Source: Streptomyces cyanogenus
GTDB lineage: Bacteria; Actinomycetota; Actinomycetes; Streptomycetales; Streptomycetaceae
Direction of reading: 5' to 3'
DNA length: 64,000 bases
NCBI RefSeq assembly: GCF_017526105.1
Contig: NZ_CP071839.1
Location: 1,732,501 to 1,796,500, forward strand
Part shown: positions 31,004-40,900 of the stretch, one piece after another
How positions within the stretch are numbered: the stretch's first letter is position 1
Layout: the number at the start of each line of letters is the position of its first letter
Program-made: the position numbers and the translations under genes
The notes under the pieces: generated by a model
What the model was told of the DNA's origin: nothing
The model's input: the letters and a program-made list of their open reading frames with translations, nothing else
Database searches by the model: none

Positions 31004-32194
31004 GTGTCACCGTCTTACGACGTCATCGTCATCGGACTCGGCGGCATGGGCAGCGCCGCCGCCCACCACCTGTCCGCGCGCGGCGCCCGTGTCCTGGGCC
31101 TGGAGAAGTTCGGCCCGGTCCACAACCGCGGCTCCAGCCACGGCGGATCACGCGTCACCCGGCAGTCGTACTTCGAGGACCCGGCCTACGTGCCGCTGCT
31201 GCTGCGCGCCTACGAGCTGTACGAGGACCTGGAACGGGCCACCGGCCGGGACATCGCGGTCCTGTCGGGTGGCCTGATGGTAGGCCCGCCCGGGTCGCGG
31301 ACCGTCTCCGGTGCCCTGCGCTCGGCCACCGAGTGGGACCTGCCCCACGAGATGCTCGACGCCAAGGAGATCCGCCGCCGCTTTCCCACACTCAACCCCT
31401 ACGACGGCGAAGTCGCCCTGTACGAGGCGAAGGCGGGCCTGGTCCGGCCGGAGAACATGGTCGCCGCACACCTCCAGCTGGCCACCCGGCAGGGCGCCGA
31501 CCTGCACTTCGAGGAGCCGGTGCAGCGCTGGGAGCCGTACCGGGACGGAGTGCGCGTGCACACGGCCGAGAACACCTACACGGCCGGGCAGCTGGTGATC
31601 TGCCCCGGCGCCTGGGCGCCTCGGCTGCTCTCCGACCTCGGGGTGCCGTTCACCATCGAGCGGCAGGTCATGTACTGGTTCCAGCCGAAGGGAGGCACCG
31701 AGCCGTTCCGGCCGGAGCACCACCCGGTCTACATCTGGGAGGACGCGGCCGGCGTGCAGGTCTACGGCTTCCCGGCCATCGACGGCCCGGAGCTGGGCGC
31801 CAAGGTCGCCTTCTTCCGCAAGGGGCAGGAGACGACTCCGGAGACCATCGACCGGACGGTGCACGAGGACGAGATCCGGGCCATGGCGGACCACATGTCC
31901 CGCTGCATCCCGGACCTGCCCGGCACCTTCCTCAAGGCCGCGACCTGCATGTACTCCAACACCCCGGACGAGCACTTCGTGATCGCCCGGCACCCCGCGC
32001 ACTCCGGGTCGGTGACCGTGGCCTGCGGCTTCTCCGGGCACGGGTTCAAGTTCGTGCCGGTCGTCGGCGAGATCCTGGCCGACCTGGCGCTCACCGGTTC
32101 CACCGCGCATCCGATCGGCCTGTTCGACCCCGCCCGCCCGCACGCTCGACCGCACTCGAGCGGGGCGACCACCACCGCCGCCGCGCCCGCCTGA
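31004..32194 (+). CDS. soxA: Monomeric sarcosine oxidase (MSOX/SolA family)
   Basis: A 396-residue FAD oxidase that converts sarcosine to glycine, formaldehyde and hydrogen peroxide. It has the N-terminal FAD motif [15 protein letters not shown], then the family signature [17 protein letters not shown]. The cysteine that carries covalent flavin in MSOX is present in [15 protein letters not shown]. The tail is [21 protein letters not shown]-methyltryptophan oxidase is a close relative, but the neighbours point to sarcosine. It starts 10 bp after the dimethylglycine oxidase gene with GAGG upstream and is followed 11 bp later by the Rieske oxygenase gene. Confidence 0.9.
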   Translation: MSPSYDVIVIGLGGMGSAAAHHLSARGARVLGLEKFGPVHNRGSSHGGSRVTRQSYFEDPAYVPLLLRAYELYEDLERATGRDIAVLSGGLMVGPPGSRTVSGALRSATEWDLPHEMLDAKEIRRRFPTLNPYDGEVALYEAKAGLVRPENMVAAHLQLATRQGADLHFEEPVQRWEPYRDGVRVHTAENTYTAGQLVICPGAWAPRLLSDLGVPFTIERQVMYWFQPKGGTEPFRPEHHPVYIWEDAAGVQVYGFPAIDGPELGAKVAFFRKGQETTPETIDRTVHEDEIRAMADHMSRCIPDLPGTFLKAATCMYSNTPDEHFVIARHPAHSGSVTVACGFSGHGFKFVPVVGEILADLALTGSTAHPIGLFDPARPHARPHSSGATTTAAAPA

Positions 32195-32205
32195 GGAGCC
32201 CGCCC

Positions 32206-33351
32206 GTGACGACGATCCCGATCTCCCCGAGCCCCGTTTCCCCGAGCCTCATCGCGACCCTTCCGGGCCACTACTACACCGACCCGGGGGTCTTCCGGCT
32301 GGAGCAGGAGAAGCTGTTCGAGTCGATGTGGTTCTGCGCCGTCCGCAGCGGCGATCTGGACAAGCCGGGCGCCTTCCGCACGGTCCAGGTGGGCCGCGAG
32401 AACGTCATCATCACGCGGACCCGCACCGGAGAGCTGCGCGCCTTCCTCAACGTGTGCCGGCACCGCGGGGCGCGGCTGTGCACCGAGGAGTCAGGCGAGG
32501 TGCGGCGCAGCCTCCAGTGCCCGTACCACGCATGGACGTACGACCTTGACGGCAAGTTGATCGCCGCACCCAACTTGATCAAGATGCCCGATGTCGACCG
32601 GGTCGAGTACGGGTTGATCAAGGTGGCGCTGCGCGAGTGGCTCGGCTACGCCTGGGTCTGCCTGGCCGACGAACCGCCCTCCTTCGAGGACACGGTGATG
32701 GACGCGGCCGTGGAACGGCTCGGCGACGCAGCCGCCATCGAGCACTACGGCACCGAGCGGCTGGCCCTGGGCAAGCGCATCACCTACGACGTGCGGGCCA
32801 ACTGGAAGCTGATCGTCGAGAACTTCATGGAGTGCTACCACTGCGCGACGATCCACCCCGAACTCACCGAGGTGCTCCCGGAGTTCGCCGACGGCTACGC
32901 CGCCCAGTACTACGTCGGCCACGGCGCGGAGTTCGGTACGGAGATCAAGGGCTTCACGGTGGACGGCAGCGAGGGCTTCGCCAAGCTGCCGGAGGTGAGC
33001 GCCGACCAGGACCGCCGCTACTACGCGATCACCGTCAAGCCGACCGTGTTCGTCAACCTCGTCCCGGACCACGTGATCCTGCACCGCATGTTCCCGCTGG
33101 CCGAGGACCGCACGGTGGTGGAGTGCGACTGGCTGTACGCACCGGAGGTGGTGGCCTCGGGCGCGGACGTGTCGAAGTCCGTGGAGCTGTTCCACCGCGT
33201 CAACGTCCAGGACTTCGAGGCGTGCGAGCGCACCCAGCCGGCGATGTCCTCGCGCGCGTACCGCCGGGGCGGGGTGCTGGTCCCGAACGAGCACCACATC
33301 GGCCTCTTCCACACGTGGCTCCTGGACCGGCTGGGGGAAGCCCATGCCTGA
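32206..33351 (+). CDS. gbcA: Rieske non-heme iron oxygenase, probable glycine betaine monooxygenase
   Basis: A 381-residue ring-hydroxylating-type oxygenase alpha subunit. The Rieske cluster ligands are in CRHRGARLC and CPYHAWTYD. The mononuclear iron site is in NFMECYHCATIHPEL, with the downstream acidic ligand contributed by the C-terminal half. In betaine catabolism GbcA oxidatively removes one methyl from glycine betaine, giving dimethylglycine and formaldehyde. The downstream substrates are handled by the adjacent dimethylglycine and sarcosine oxidases, so this role fits; carnitine, choline or proline-betaine oxygenases are alternatives. Start at GTG 32206 (MTTIPISPSP), after GAGGAG. The stop overlaps betB by 8 bp. 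No GbcB-type reductase is in the operon. Confidence 0.85.
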   Translation: MTTIPISPSPVSPSLIATLPGHYYTDPGVFRLEQEKLFESMWFCAVRSGDLDKPGAFRTVQVGRENVIITRTRTGELRAFLNVCRHRGARLCTEESGEVRRSLQCPYHAWTYDLDGKLIAAPNLIKMPDVDRVEYGLIKVALREWLGYAWVCLADEPPSFEDTVMDAAVERLGDAAAIEHYGTERLALGKRITYDVRANWKLIVENFMECYHCATIHPELTEVLPEFADGYAAQYYVGHGAEFGTEIKGFTVDGSEGFAKLPEVSADQDRRYYAITVKPTVFVNLVPDHVILHRMFPLAEDRTVVECDWLYAPEVVASGADVSKSVELFHRVNVQDFEACERTQPAMSSRAYRRGGVLVPNEHHIGLFHTWLLDRLGEAHA

Positions 33352-34810
33352 CCTGTTCATCGACGGCGAGTGGCGGGGCGCCCTGGACGAGCGCACCCGG
33401 GAGATCCGCTGTCCCGCCGACGGCTCCCTGGTGGGGGTCGTGGACGAGGCCGGCGGCAAGGACACCGTGGAGGCCGTCGCGGCAGCCCGGCGCGCCTTCG
33501 ACACCGGCCCCTGGCCGCGTACGCCCGCCGAGGAGCGCGGCGACCTGCTGCTGCGGGTCGCGGACCTGCTCGCCCGGGACCAGGAGGCCCTGGCCCGCGC
33601 GGAGTCCCTGGACACGGGCAAGCGGCTGGTGGAGAGTGCGTACGACATCGACGATGTCGTCAACTGTTTCCGCTACTTCGGGCGGCTGGTGGCGAGCGAG
33701 ACGGGCCGGGTGATCGACACCGGGCGGCCGGACGTGGACAGCCGGGTGGTGTACGAGCCGGCCGGCGTCTGCGCCCTGATCACGCCCTGGAACTACCCGC
33801 TGCTGCAGACCGCGTGGAAGGTCGCCCCCGCGCTCGCCGCCGGGAACACCTTCGTGCTGAAGCCCAGTGAACTGACCCCGCACACCGCGATCCACCTGGT
33901 CCGGCTGCTGGCGGAGGCGGGGCTGCCGCCGGGTGTGGCCAATCTGGTGCTGGGCGCCGGTCCGGAGGCGGGCGCCCCGCTCGCCGACCACCCGGACGTC
34001 GACCTGGTCTCCTTCACCGGCGGTCTGCAGACCGGCCGCCGGCTGATGGCGGCGGCGGCCGGCACGGTGAAGAAGGTGGCGCTCGAACTCGGCGGGAAGA
34101 ACCCCAACATCGTCTTCGCGGACGCCGGCTTCGAGGCGGCGGTCGACATGGCGCTGACCGCCGTCTTCCTGCACTCGGGCCAGGTGTGCTCCGCCGGGGC
34201 CCGGCTGCTGGTCGAGGACGCGCTGCACGACCGGTTCGTGGACGAGGTGGTACGGCGGGCCGGGGAAATCCGGCTCGGCGGGCCGTTCGACGAGCGGGCG
34301 CAGACCGGACCGCTGATCTCGGCGGCGCACCGGGCCAAGGTCGAGGCGTACGTGGCGCGGGGGCTCACGGAGGGCGCGGTGCTGCGCTGCGGCGGGGCCC
34401 GCCCCTCCGGTCCCGGCTACGACGAGGGCTTCTACTACCTGCCGACCGTCCTGGACGAGTGTACGAGCGGCATGTCGGTCGTCCGGGAGGAGTCCTTCGG
34501 ACCGGTGCTGACGGTGGAACGGTTCAGCTCCGAGGAGGAGGCCGTCCGGCTCGCCAACGACACCGTCTACGGCCTCGCCGGCGCCGTATGGACCGGCGAC
34601 GAGGCGCGGGCCGCGCGGGTCGCGGGGCGGCTGCGGCTCGGCACGGTCTGGATCAACGACTACCACCCGTACGTGCCGCAGGCCGAGTGGGGTGGTTACA
34701 AGCAGTCCGGGTTCGGACGCGAACTCGGACCGGCGGGGCTCGCCGAGTACCGCGAGACGAAACACATCTGGCGCAACACGGCGCCGGCAGCGCAGGGCTG
34801 GTTCGACTGA
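33344..34810 (+). CDS. betB: Betaine aldehyde dehydrogenase
   Basis: A 488-residue NAD(P)+-dependent aldehyde dehydrogenase. Visible motifs are PWNYPLLQTAWKVAPALAAG, FTGGLQTGRR, the catalytic glutamate segment LELGGKNPNIVF, the catalytic Cys in HSGQVCSAGARLL, and the C-terminal EESFGPVL and GGYKQSGFGRELG. It oxidises betaine aldehyde, the product of the choline dehydrogenase two genes downstream, to glycine betaine. It overlaps the Rieske oxygenase gene by 8 bp and is followed after 19 bp by the permease gene. Related gamma-aminobutyraldehyde dehydrogenases look similar; the choline context decides the call. Confidence 0.9.
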   Translation: MPDLFIDGEWRGALDERTREIRCPADGSLVGVVDEAGGKDTVEAVAAARRAFDTGPWPRTPAEERGDLLLRVADLLARDQEALARAESLDTGKRLVESAYDIDDVVNCFRYFGRLVASETGRVIDTGRPDVDSRVVYEPAGVCALITPWNYPLLQTAWKVAPALAAGNTFVLKPSELTPHTAIHLVRLLAEAGLPPGVANLVLGAGPEAGAPLADHPDVDLVSFTGGLQTGRRLMAAAAGTVKKVALELGGKNPNIVFADAGFEAAVDMALTAVFLHSGQVCSAGARLLVEDALHDRFVDEVVRRAGEIRLGGPFDERAQTGPLISAAHRAKVEAYVARGLTEGAVLRCGGARPSGPGYDEGFYYLPTVLDECTSGMSVVREESFGPVLTVERFSSEEEAVRLANDTVYGLAGAVWTGDEARAARVAGRLRLGTVWINDYHPYVPQAEWGGYKQSGFGRELGPAGLAEYRETKHIWRNTAPAAQGWFD

Positions 34811-34829
34811 CAGCCAGAGGAGTCCTCTC

Positions 34830-36398
34830 ATGACGACCACCGAGCAATCGCCAGGCCCCCACCACCAGGACGACGCCGAACTCGCCGAGTTCGGCTACAG
34901 ACCCGAACTCAAGCGCACCCTCGGCAACTTCCACACCTTCGCCGCTGGGATCAGCTACATCTCGATCCTGACGGGCACCTTCCAGCTGTTCTACTTCGGC
35001 TACGGCAGCGGCGGTCCGGCCTACTGGTGGTCGTGGCCGATGGTGTTCGTCGGCCAGTTCATGGTGGCCCTGTGCTTCGCCGAACTGGCCGCCCGCTACC
35101 CGGTGGCCGGCTCGGTCTACAACTGGTCCAAGAAGATCGGCAATCCGCATCTCGGCTGGCTCGCCGGATGGATGATGCTGATCGCGTCCATCGTGTCCAT
35201 CTCGGCGGTCGCGCTGGCCTACCAGCTGACGCTGCCGCAGATCTCGTCGGTGTTCCAGTTCGTGGGGGACGGCACGGGCAAGTACGACGTGGCGACCAAC
35301 GCGGTCGTCCTCGCCGCCGTGTTGATCCTGTTCACCACGCTGGTCAATGCGTTCGGCGTCAAGCTGATGGCCACGATCAACACAGCGGGTGTATTCATCG
35401 AGTTGATCGCGACCGTTGTATTGATCATCCTGTTCGCCGTCCACATCACCCGTGGTCCTCAAGTCGTCATGCAGACGAACCACACGGGATCGGGCTACTC
35501 AACGGGTTACCTCGGCGCCTTCCTGGTGGCCTCGCTGGCCTCGGCGTACGTCATGTACGGATTCGACACCGCCGCCTCGCTCGGCGAGGAGTCCCTCGAC
35601 CCGTCCCGGAACGCCCCGCGCGCGATCATCCGGGCGATCGTCGCCTCGTTCGTCCTGGGCGGTCTGGTCCTGTTGCTGGCGCTCATGAGCGTCTCCAGCC
35701 TCAAGGGCGACAAGCTGTCCACCGACGGCCTCCAGTACGTCGTGCTCGACGTGCTCGGCCCGACGGCCGGCAAGGCGATGCTGTGGTGCGTGCTGATCGC
35801 GGTCACGGTCTGCGCGCTGGCCGTGCACACGGCGGCGATCCGGCTGGCGTTCGCGATGGCCCGGGACAACAACCTGCCGGCGTCCTCACTGATGGCCCGG
35901 GTCAGCCCGCGCTTCCAGACCCCGGTGCTGCCGGCCGTGATCATCGGTGTGCTGGCGCTGGCGATCCTCGTGGTCAACATCCGCCAGCCGCAGATCTTCA
36001 CCGTCGTCACCAGCATCGGCATTGTCATGATCTACCTCGCCTATCTGGGCGTCACCGGGCCGATGCTGGTGGCCCGGCTGCGCGGACGGTGGCAGCCCGC
36101 GGGCGAGGGCAGGTTCTCGCTGGGCCGCTGGGGACTGCTCGTCAACATCGTCGCGGTGGTGTGGGGCGCGGCCATGACGGTGAACCTGATCTGGCCGCGC
36201 GCCTCGGTCTACAACGCCTCGGCGCCGTACCACTGGTACCTGCGCTGGGGCGCCGTCCTCTTCGTCGCGGTCATCGCGGGCGGCGGCTTCGTCTACTACT
36301 GGTGCGTCCAGCGGCACCGCACCGGCGTGCTCGCCGAGCACCGCCTGGACACCGCCCCCGCCCCGGCCGCTCCCCTCGCCACTCCGACGGCCGAGTGA
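34830..36398 (+). CDS. APC-family amino acid/amine permease (probable choline or betaine uptake)
   Basis: A 522-residue integral membrane transporter of the APC superfamily with about twelve hydrophobic segments. The cytoplasmic N-terminus runs to LKRTLGNFHTFAAGISYISI, the usual first-helix motif. Conserved stretches include ELAARYPVAGSVYNW, YGFDTAASLGEESLDPSRNA and FAMARDNNLPASSLMARVSP. Start at ATG 34830 (MTTTEQSPG) because GAGGAG lies just upstream. It sits between the aldehyde dehydrogenase and choline dehydrogenase genes, so choline, betaine or a related quaternary amine is the likely substrate (inference). It differs from the BCCT and ABC systems normally used for choline. Confidence 0.85.
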   Translation: MTTTEQSPGPHHQDDAELAEFGYRPELKRTLGNFHTFAAGISYISILTGTFQLFYFGYGSGGPAYWWSWPMVFVGQFMVALCFAELAARYPVAGSVYNWSKKIGNPHLGWLAGWMMLIASIVSISAVALAYQLTLPQISSVFQFVGDGTGKYDVATNAVVLAAVLILFTTLVNAFGVKLMATINTAGVFIELIATVVLIILFAVHITRGPQVVMQTNHTGSGYSTGYLGAFLVASLASAYVMYGFDTAASLGEESLDPSRNAPRAIIRAIVASFVLGGLVLLLALMSVSSLKGDKLSTDGLQYVVLDVLGPTAGKAMLWCVLIAVTVCALAVHTAAIRLAFAMARDNNLPASSLMARVSPRFQTPVLPAVIIGVLALAILVVNIRQPQIFTVVTSIGIVMIYLAYLGVTGPMLVARLRGRWQPAGEGRFSLGRWGLLVNIVAVVWGAAMTVNLIWPRASVYNASAPYHWYLRWGAVLFVAVIAGGGFVYYWCVQRHRTGVLAEHRLDTAPAPAAPLATPTAE

Positions 36399-36431
36399 TT
36401 CCGCCCCGATTCCGGCTGACCTGGAGGTCAC

Positions 36432-37985
36432 ATGAGCATCGATGAGTTCGACTACGTCGTGGTCGGCGGCGGCACCGCGGGCAACGTCGTGGCCGCCCGG
36501 CTCTCCGAGGACCCCTCGGTGACGGTGTGCGTGCTGGAGGCGGGCCCCAGCGACGTCGGCGACGACGACGTCCTCAGGCTGGAGCGGTGGATGGGGCTGC
36601 TGGAGTCCGGCTACGACTGGGACTACCCGGTCGAACCGCAGAACAGCGGCAACAGCTTCATGCGGCACGCGCGCGCGAAGGTGCTGGGCGGCTGTTCGTC
36701 GCACAACTCCTGTATCGCCTTCTGGGCGCCCGCGGAGGACCTGGACGACTGGGCAGCCCAGGGGTGTACGGGCTGGAGCGCGGCCGACCTGTTCCCGCTC
36801 TACCGGCGCCTGGAGAACAACGACGCGCCCGGCGACCACCACGGCCGCACCGGCCCGGTGAAGCTGCGCACGCTGAAGGGCGGGGACCCGTGCGGCGCCG
36901 CCCTGCTGGAGGCGTGTGCGCAGGCCGGCATACCGACGGTCCCGTTCAACACCGGCAGGACGGTGGTGCGCGGGGCCAACTGGTTCCAGATCAACTCCGA
37001 CGAGAACAACATCCGCCAGTCCTCGTCCGTGGCCTATCTGCACCCGGTCCTGGGCAAGCGCCCGAACCTGGACGTGCGCACCGGGGTACGGGCCAGGAAG
37101 CTGGTGCTGGAGGGCCGGCGGTGCGTGGGCGCCGAGTACCTGGACCCCGACCTGGTGCACACCCGCACGGTCCGGGCCCGCCGCGAGGTGGTCGTCTCCT
37201 GCGGCTCGATCGACTCCCCGAAGCTGCTGATGCTGTCCGGCATCGGCCCGGCCGGGCATCTGCGCGAGGTCGGCGTCGAGGTCGTGGTGGACTCCCCCGG
37301 TGTCGGCGAGAACCTCCAGGACCACCCCGAGGGCGTGATCATGTGGGAGGCGAAGCAGCCGATGACCACCACGTCCAGCCAGTGGTGGGAGGCGGGCATC
37401 TTCTATGACACCGAGCCCGGCCTGGACCGGCCCGACCTGATGTTCCACTACGGCTCGGTGCCGTTCGACATGAACACCGCGCGCTGGGGCTACCCGACCT
37501 CGGAGAACGCGTTCTGCCTCACCCCCAACGTGACGAAGGCGAAGTCACGCGGCACGGTACGGCTGCGGACGCGGGACTACCGGGACAAGCCCAGGGTGGA
37601 CCCGAGGTACTTCACGCACGAGCACGATGTGCGGGTGATGACGTACGGGCTGAAGCTGGCCCGTCGTATCGCCGCGCAGCCCGCGCTGAGCGGCTGGGCG
37701 GGCGCCGAGCTGGCGCCGGGGCCGGACGTCCGCACGGACGACGAGCTGCTGGACTACATCCACAAGACGCACAACACCGTCTACCACCCGTCCTGCACCG
37801 TCAAGATGGGCGCCGACGGCGACCCCTCGGCCCCGCTCGACGCGCGGCTGCGGGTCAAGGGGATCGAGGGTCTGCGGGTCGCCGACGGGTCGGTGATGCC
37901 CGACCTGATCGCCGTCAACCCGTGCATCACGACGATGATGATCGGCGAGAAGTGCGCGGACCTTCTGAAAGAGGACGCCTCGTAG
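36432..37985 (+). CDS. betA: Choline dehydrogenase/oxidase (GMC flavoenzyme)
   Basis: A 517-residue glucose-methanol-choline oxidoreductase. The FAD-binding motif is VVGGGTAGNVVAARLSED. GMC signature segments are KVLGGCSSHNSCIAFWAP and SCGSIDSPKLLMLSGIGPAG. The C-terminal catalytic region has HPSCTVKMG and NPCITTMMIGEKCADLL, with the conserved His and Asn. It oxidises choline to betaine aldehyde, the first step of the pathway encoded by the operon it closes. No signal peptide. It starts 33 bp after the permease gene with GGAGG upstream and ends 7 bp from the convergent SMC-like gene. Confidence 0.9.
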   Translation: MSIDEFDYVVVGGGTAGNVVAARLSEDPSVTVCVLEAGPSDVGDDDVLRLERWMGLLESGYDWDYPVEPQNSGNSFMRHARAKVLGGCSSHNSCIAFWAPAEDLDDWAAQGCTGWSAADLFPLYRRLENNDAPGDHHGRTGPVKLRTLKGGDPCGAALLEACAQAGIPTVPFNTGRTVVRGANWFQINSDENNIRQSSSVAYLHPVLGKRPNLDVRTGVRARKLVLEGRRCVGAEYLDPDLVHTRTVRARREVVVSCGSIDSPKLLMLSGIGPAGHLREVGVEVVVDSPGVGENLQDHPEGVIMWEAKQPMTTTSSQWWEAGIFYDTEPGLDRPDLMFHYGSVPFDMNTARWGYPTSENAFCLTPNVTKAKSRGTVRLRTRDYRDKPRVDPRYFTHEHDVRVMTYGLKLARRIAAQPALSGWAGAELAPGPDVRTDDELLDYIHKTHNTVYHPSCTVKMGADGDPSAPLDARLRVKGIEGLRVADGSVMPDLIAVNPCITTMMIGEKCADLLKEDAS

Positions 37986-37992
37986 CCCGCCG

Positions 37993-40900
37993 CTACGGGG
38001 CGCTCGGTGCCGGCTTCTTGTACATCCTCGTCGCCGTGATTTCGCTGTGCACCGTCTCTCCGGCCTGGGGCTGCTGGGGCAGTCCGGGCCGGAGGTGTTC
38101 CTCCACTCTGATGTACTTCAGGCCCGCCCGGAGGTCGGCGTCGTTGCGCAGGCGGATGACCAGCGGGAACTCGGCGAGGGCGGTCGTGTCGAACAGGCCG
38201 GTGGTGTAGAGCAGCTGGACGCCCAGCGCGTCGGAGACGGCCCGCTGGAGCTCCAGCAGGTAGGTCGCGTTGGCGCGGCCGATCGGGTTGTCCAGGAACA
38301 GCGTGCCGGCGTGCCGGTGCTTGTCCCGCCCCCGGTCGTTCGAGCGCAGCGCGGCCATCGTGCAGTACAGGGCGATGGCCGCGGTGAGCAGCTGGCCGCC
38401 CGAGAACACGTCGCCCATCTGCCCGACGGGGACGCGCTCGGCGCGCAGGACGGCGTCGGGCTTGAGGATCTCGACGGCCACGCCCTTCGGCTGGAGCGCC
38501 GCCGCGACACCGCGCAGCAGCAGGGACATGCCGTCGCGGCGCAGGTCGGAGTTCTTCTTGACGGCCGCGCGCGTGGCCTCGTCGATGACCTCGCCGAGCC
38601 GTTCGGTCAGCGTGGCCTGGTCGGGCTCCTCGAAGCGGATGCGCAGGAACTCCTGTCCGGACCACTCGCCGAGCCCTTCGGGCAGCCGGGAGAGCCGCTG
38701 GGCGGAGCGGAGCGTCGCCAGCGCCGACTCCACGAGTCCGCGCAGCCGGTCCACGATCGAGTCGCGGTTGCGCTCCAGCTGGGCCAGCTCGTCGGTCAGG
38801 ACGCGCAGCCGGGGCGCGAACGCGTCCGCCCACTTCTGGGCGTGCTCGGGCAGCGCGGAGGCGGGCAGTTCGCGGATCTGCTGCCGGGCCGGGGTGCGAA
38901 CCTGCTCGTAGCGGGTGGAGTTGGCGTGCCGGACGAGGACGTCGCTCGCCTCGCGCACGGCCGCCTCGGCGGCGGACAGGTCGGCGGCGCAGCCCCGCAG
39001 CGAACGGCGGGCCTCGGCGGCGGAGTGCCGGGCCTCCTCCAGGGTGCCCGGGTACGGCTCCGGCTCCTCCTGCTCCTCCTCGGCGGTGTGTTCGCGCAGC
39101 AGGTCGCGGAGCATCGCGGCGATCTCGTCGAAGCCGCCGGCCGCGTCCTCGGCGGCGCGGTGGGCGTCCAGCAGCTCCGCGTGCGCCTCGCGGGCCTCGG
39201 CCAGCGCCTCGGTGCGGGCGGCGAGTTCGGCCGTGGCGGTGCGCAGCAGCGCCTGGGCGTGCTCGGCGTCGCGCGGGAGAAGTTCCTCGGGCAGCTCGGT
39301 GTGCGCCGCACCGTCCTCGGGCGCGAGCCGTTCCGCCTCGCCGCGCAGCCGGCCGAGCTGCTCGCTCGCGGTCGACATCCGGGTCTCCAGGAGCTGCACC
39401 AGCTCCTCCGCGCGCGCGGCGGCGGCCTGCCGGGAGGGCCCGTCGGATCCGTCGGGCGACTGGAGCAGCTGCTCGGCCCGGGTGCGGACCTTGTTGCTGA
39501 GCCGGTCCAGTTCGGCGCGGGCGGCGCTCTCGTCGCTCTCCGCGCGGGCCTGCTCGGCGCGCAGGTCGGCGCCGACGCCGACCTTCTCGTACACCTGGGA
39601 GGCGGCCCGGTAGGCCTCGCGGAGGGCGGGCAGGGACGCCTTCGGGGCGTCGTCGTCCGCGACGGGTACGTCGTCGGGGGCGCCGGCGATCTCGGAGCGC
39701 TCGGCGCGCAGGGCGCGCGCGGTGCGGCGGGCATCGTCGGCGGCGCGCTGGGCGGCGCGGCGGTCCTCGTCGGCGGCGCGGGCGCGCTCCAGGCAGGCCT
39801 GGGCGCGGGCCTCGGACTCCGCGGCCTCGTCGGCGAGTTCGCGGAGCTTCACCTGCCAGCCCGCGCGCTCGCGCAGCCGGAAGGCGAGGCCGGCGAGGGC
39901 GTCGGCGGCGCGCCGGGCCTTCTGCGCGGCCTCCTGCCGTTCGTCACGGATTCCTGCGGCCTCGGCGGCGGTCTCGTCCGCCTCCACGCGCACGGTGCGG
40001 GCTTCGGCGAGTTCGGCCTCGGTCTCCTCGGCGAACGCGCGGGCCTCCTCCGCGGCCCGGGCCAGTTCGGTGAGGCGCCCGGCGGGGCAGCCGGTGCGCC
40101 AGGAGGCGAGCCGCGCCGCCAGTTCGCGGTCCTTGCCGAGGCGGGCGGCGAGGGCGCGGATCTCCTCGTCGCGCTCGGTGGCCCGCGCGCGCAGCGCCCG
40201 GCGTTCCTCGTCGGCGGCGTGCTCGTCGTGCATGGCCGGGTTCGGCGGCACCAGGAACACGTCGGCGGCGGTGCCCGCGGCCGGGGGCGGGGCGAGCAGC
40301 GCTGCGGCGGTGCCGACGGCGACGGCGGAACGGGGCAGCAGGGCGGCGTCACCGAGGGCCTCGCGGGCCCGCGCGTGCGTGTCCGGGTCGGTGATGATCA
40401 CACCGTCGACCAGTTCGGGGCGGGCGGCGAGCACGCGCGCGTGGTCGGCGGGGTCGACGGCCTGCGCGAGGTAACGCCAGCCGGGCAGGGCCGGGATGCC
40501 GTGCTCGCCGAGGAACTCGACGGTGGCCAGCACATCCGGGCCGGGCGGCAGCAGTCCGCCGTCACCGAGCGCGCCGAGGATGCGGGCGTCGTCGGCGGCG
40601 GCCGTACGCAGGTCGAACAGGTGCCGTTCGGCGGTCGACACGGCGTCGTCGAGGAGTTCGCGCAACTCGTCGGCGAAACGGTCGAGTTCCTCGGGGGTGA
40701 GAGCGCCGCCCTGGGCGGAGCCGCCGGCCGGTGCGCGCGTGCCGTCGGCCGCTTCCGTCCTGGGCGCGGGCACCCGTGCCGTCCCGGGCGCGCCCGGCAG
40801 GCTCAGCAGTTCCGCGAGCCGCTCCTCGGCGGCCAGCGACTCCGCGAGGCGCCGCTCGGCCTCGTGGGCGCGCTCGGCGGCGGTCGCCGCGTCCGCCGCG

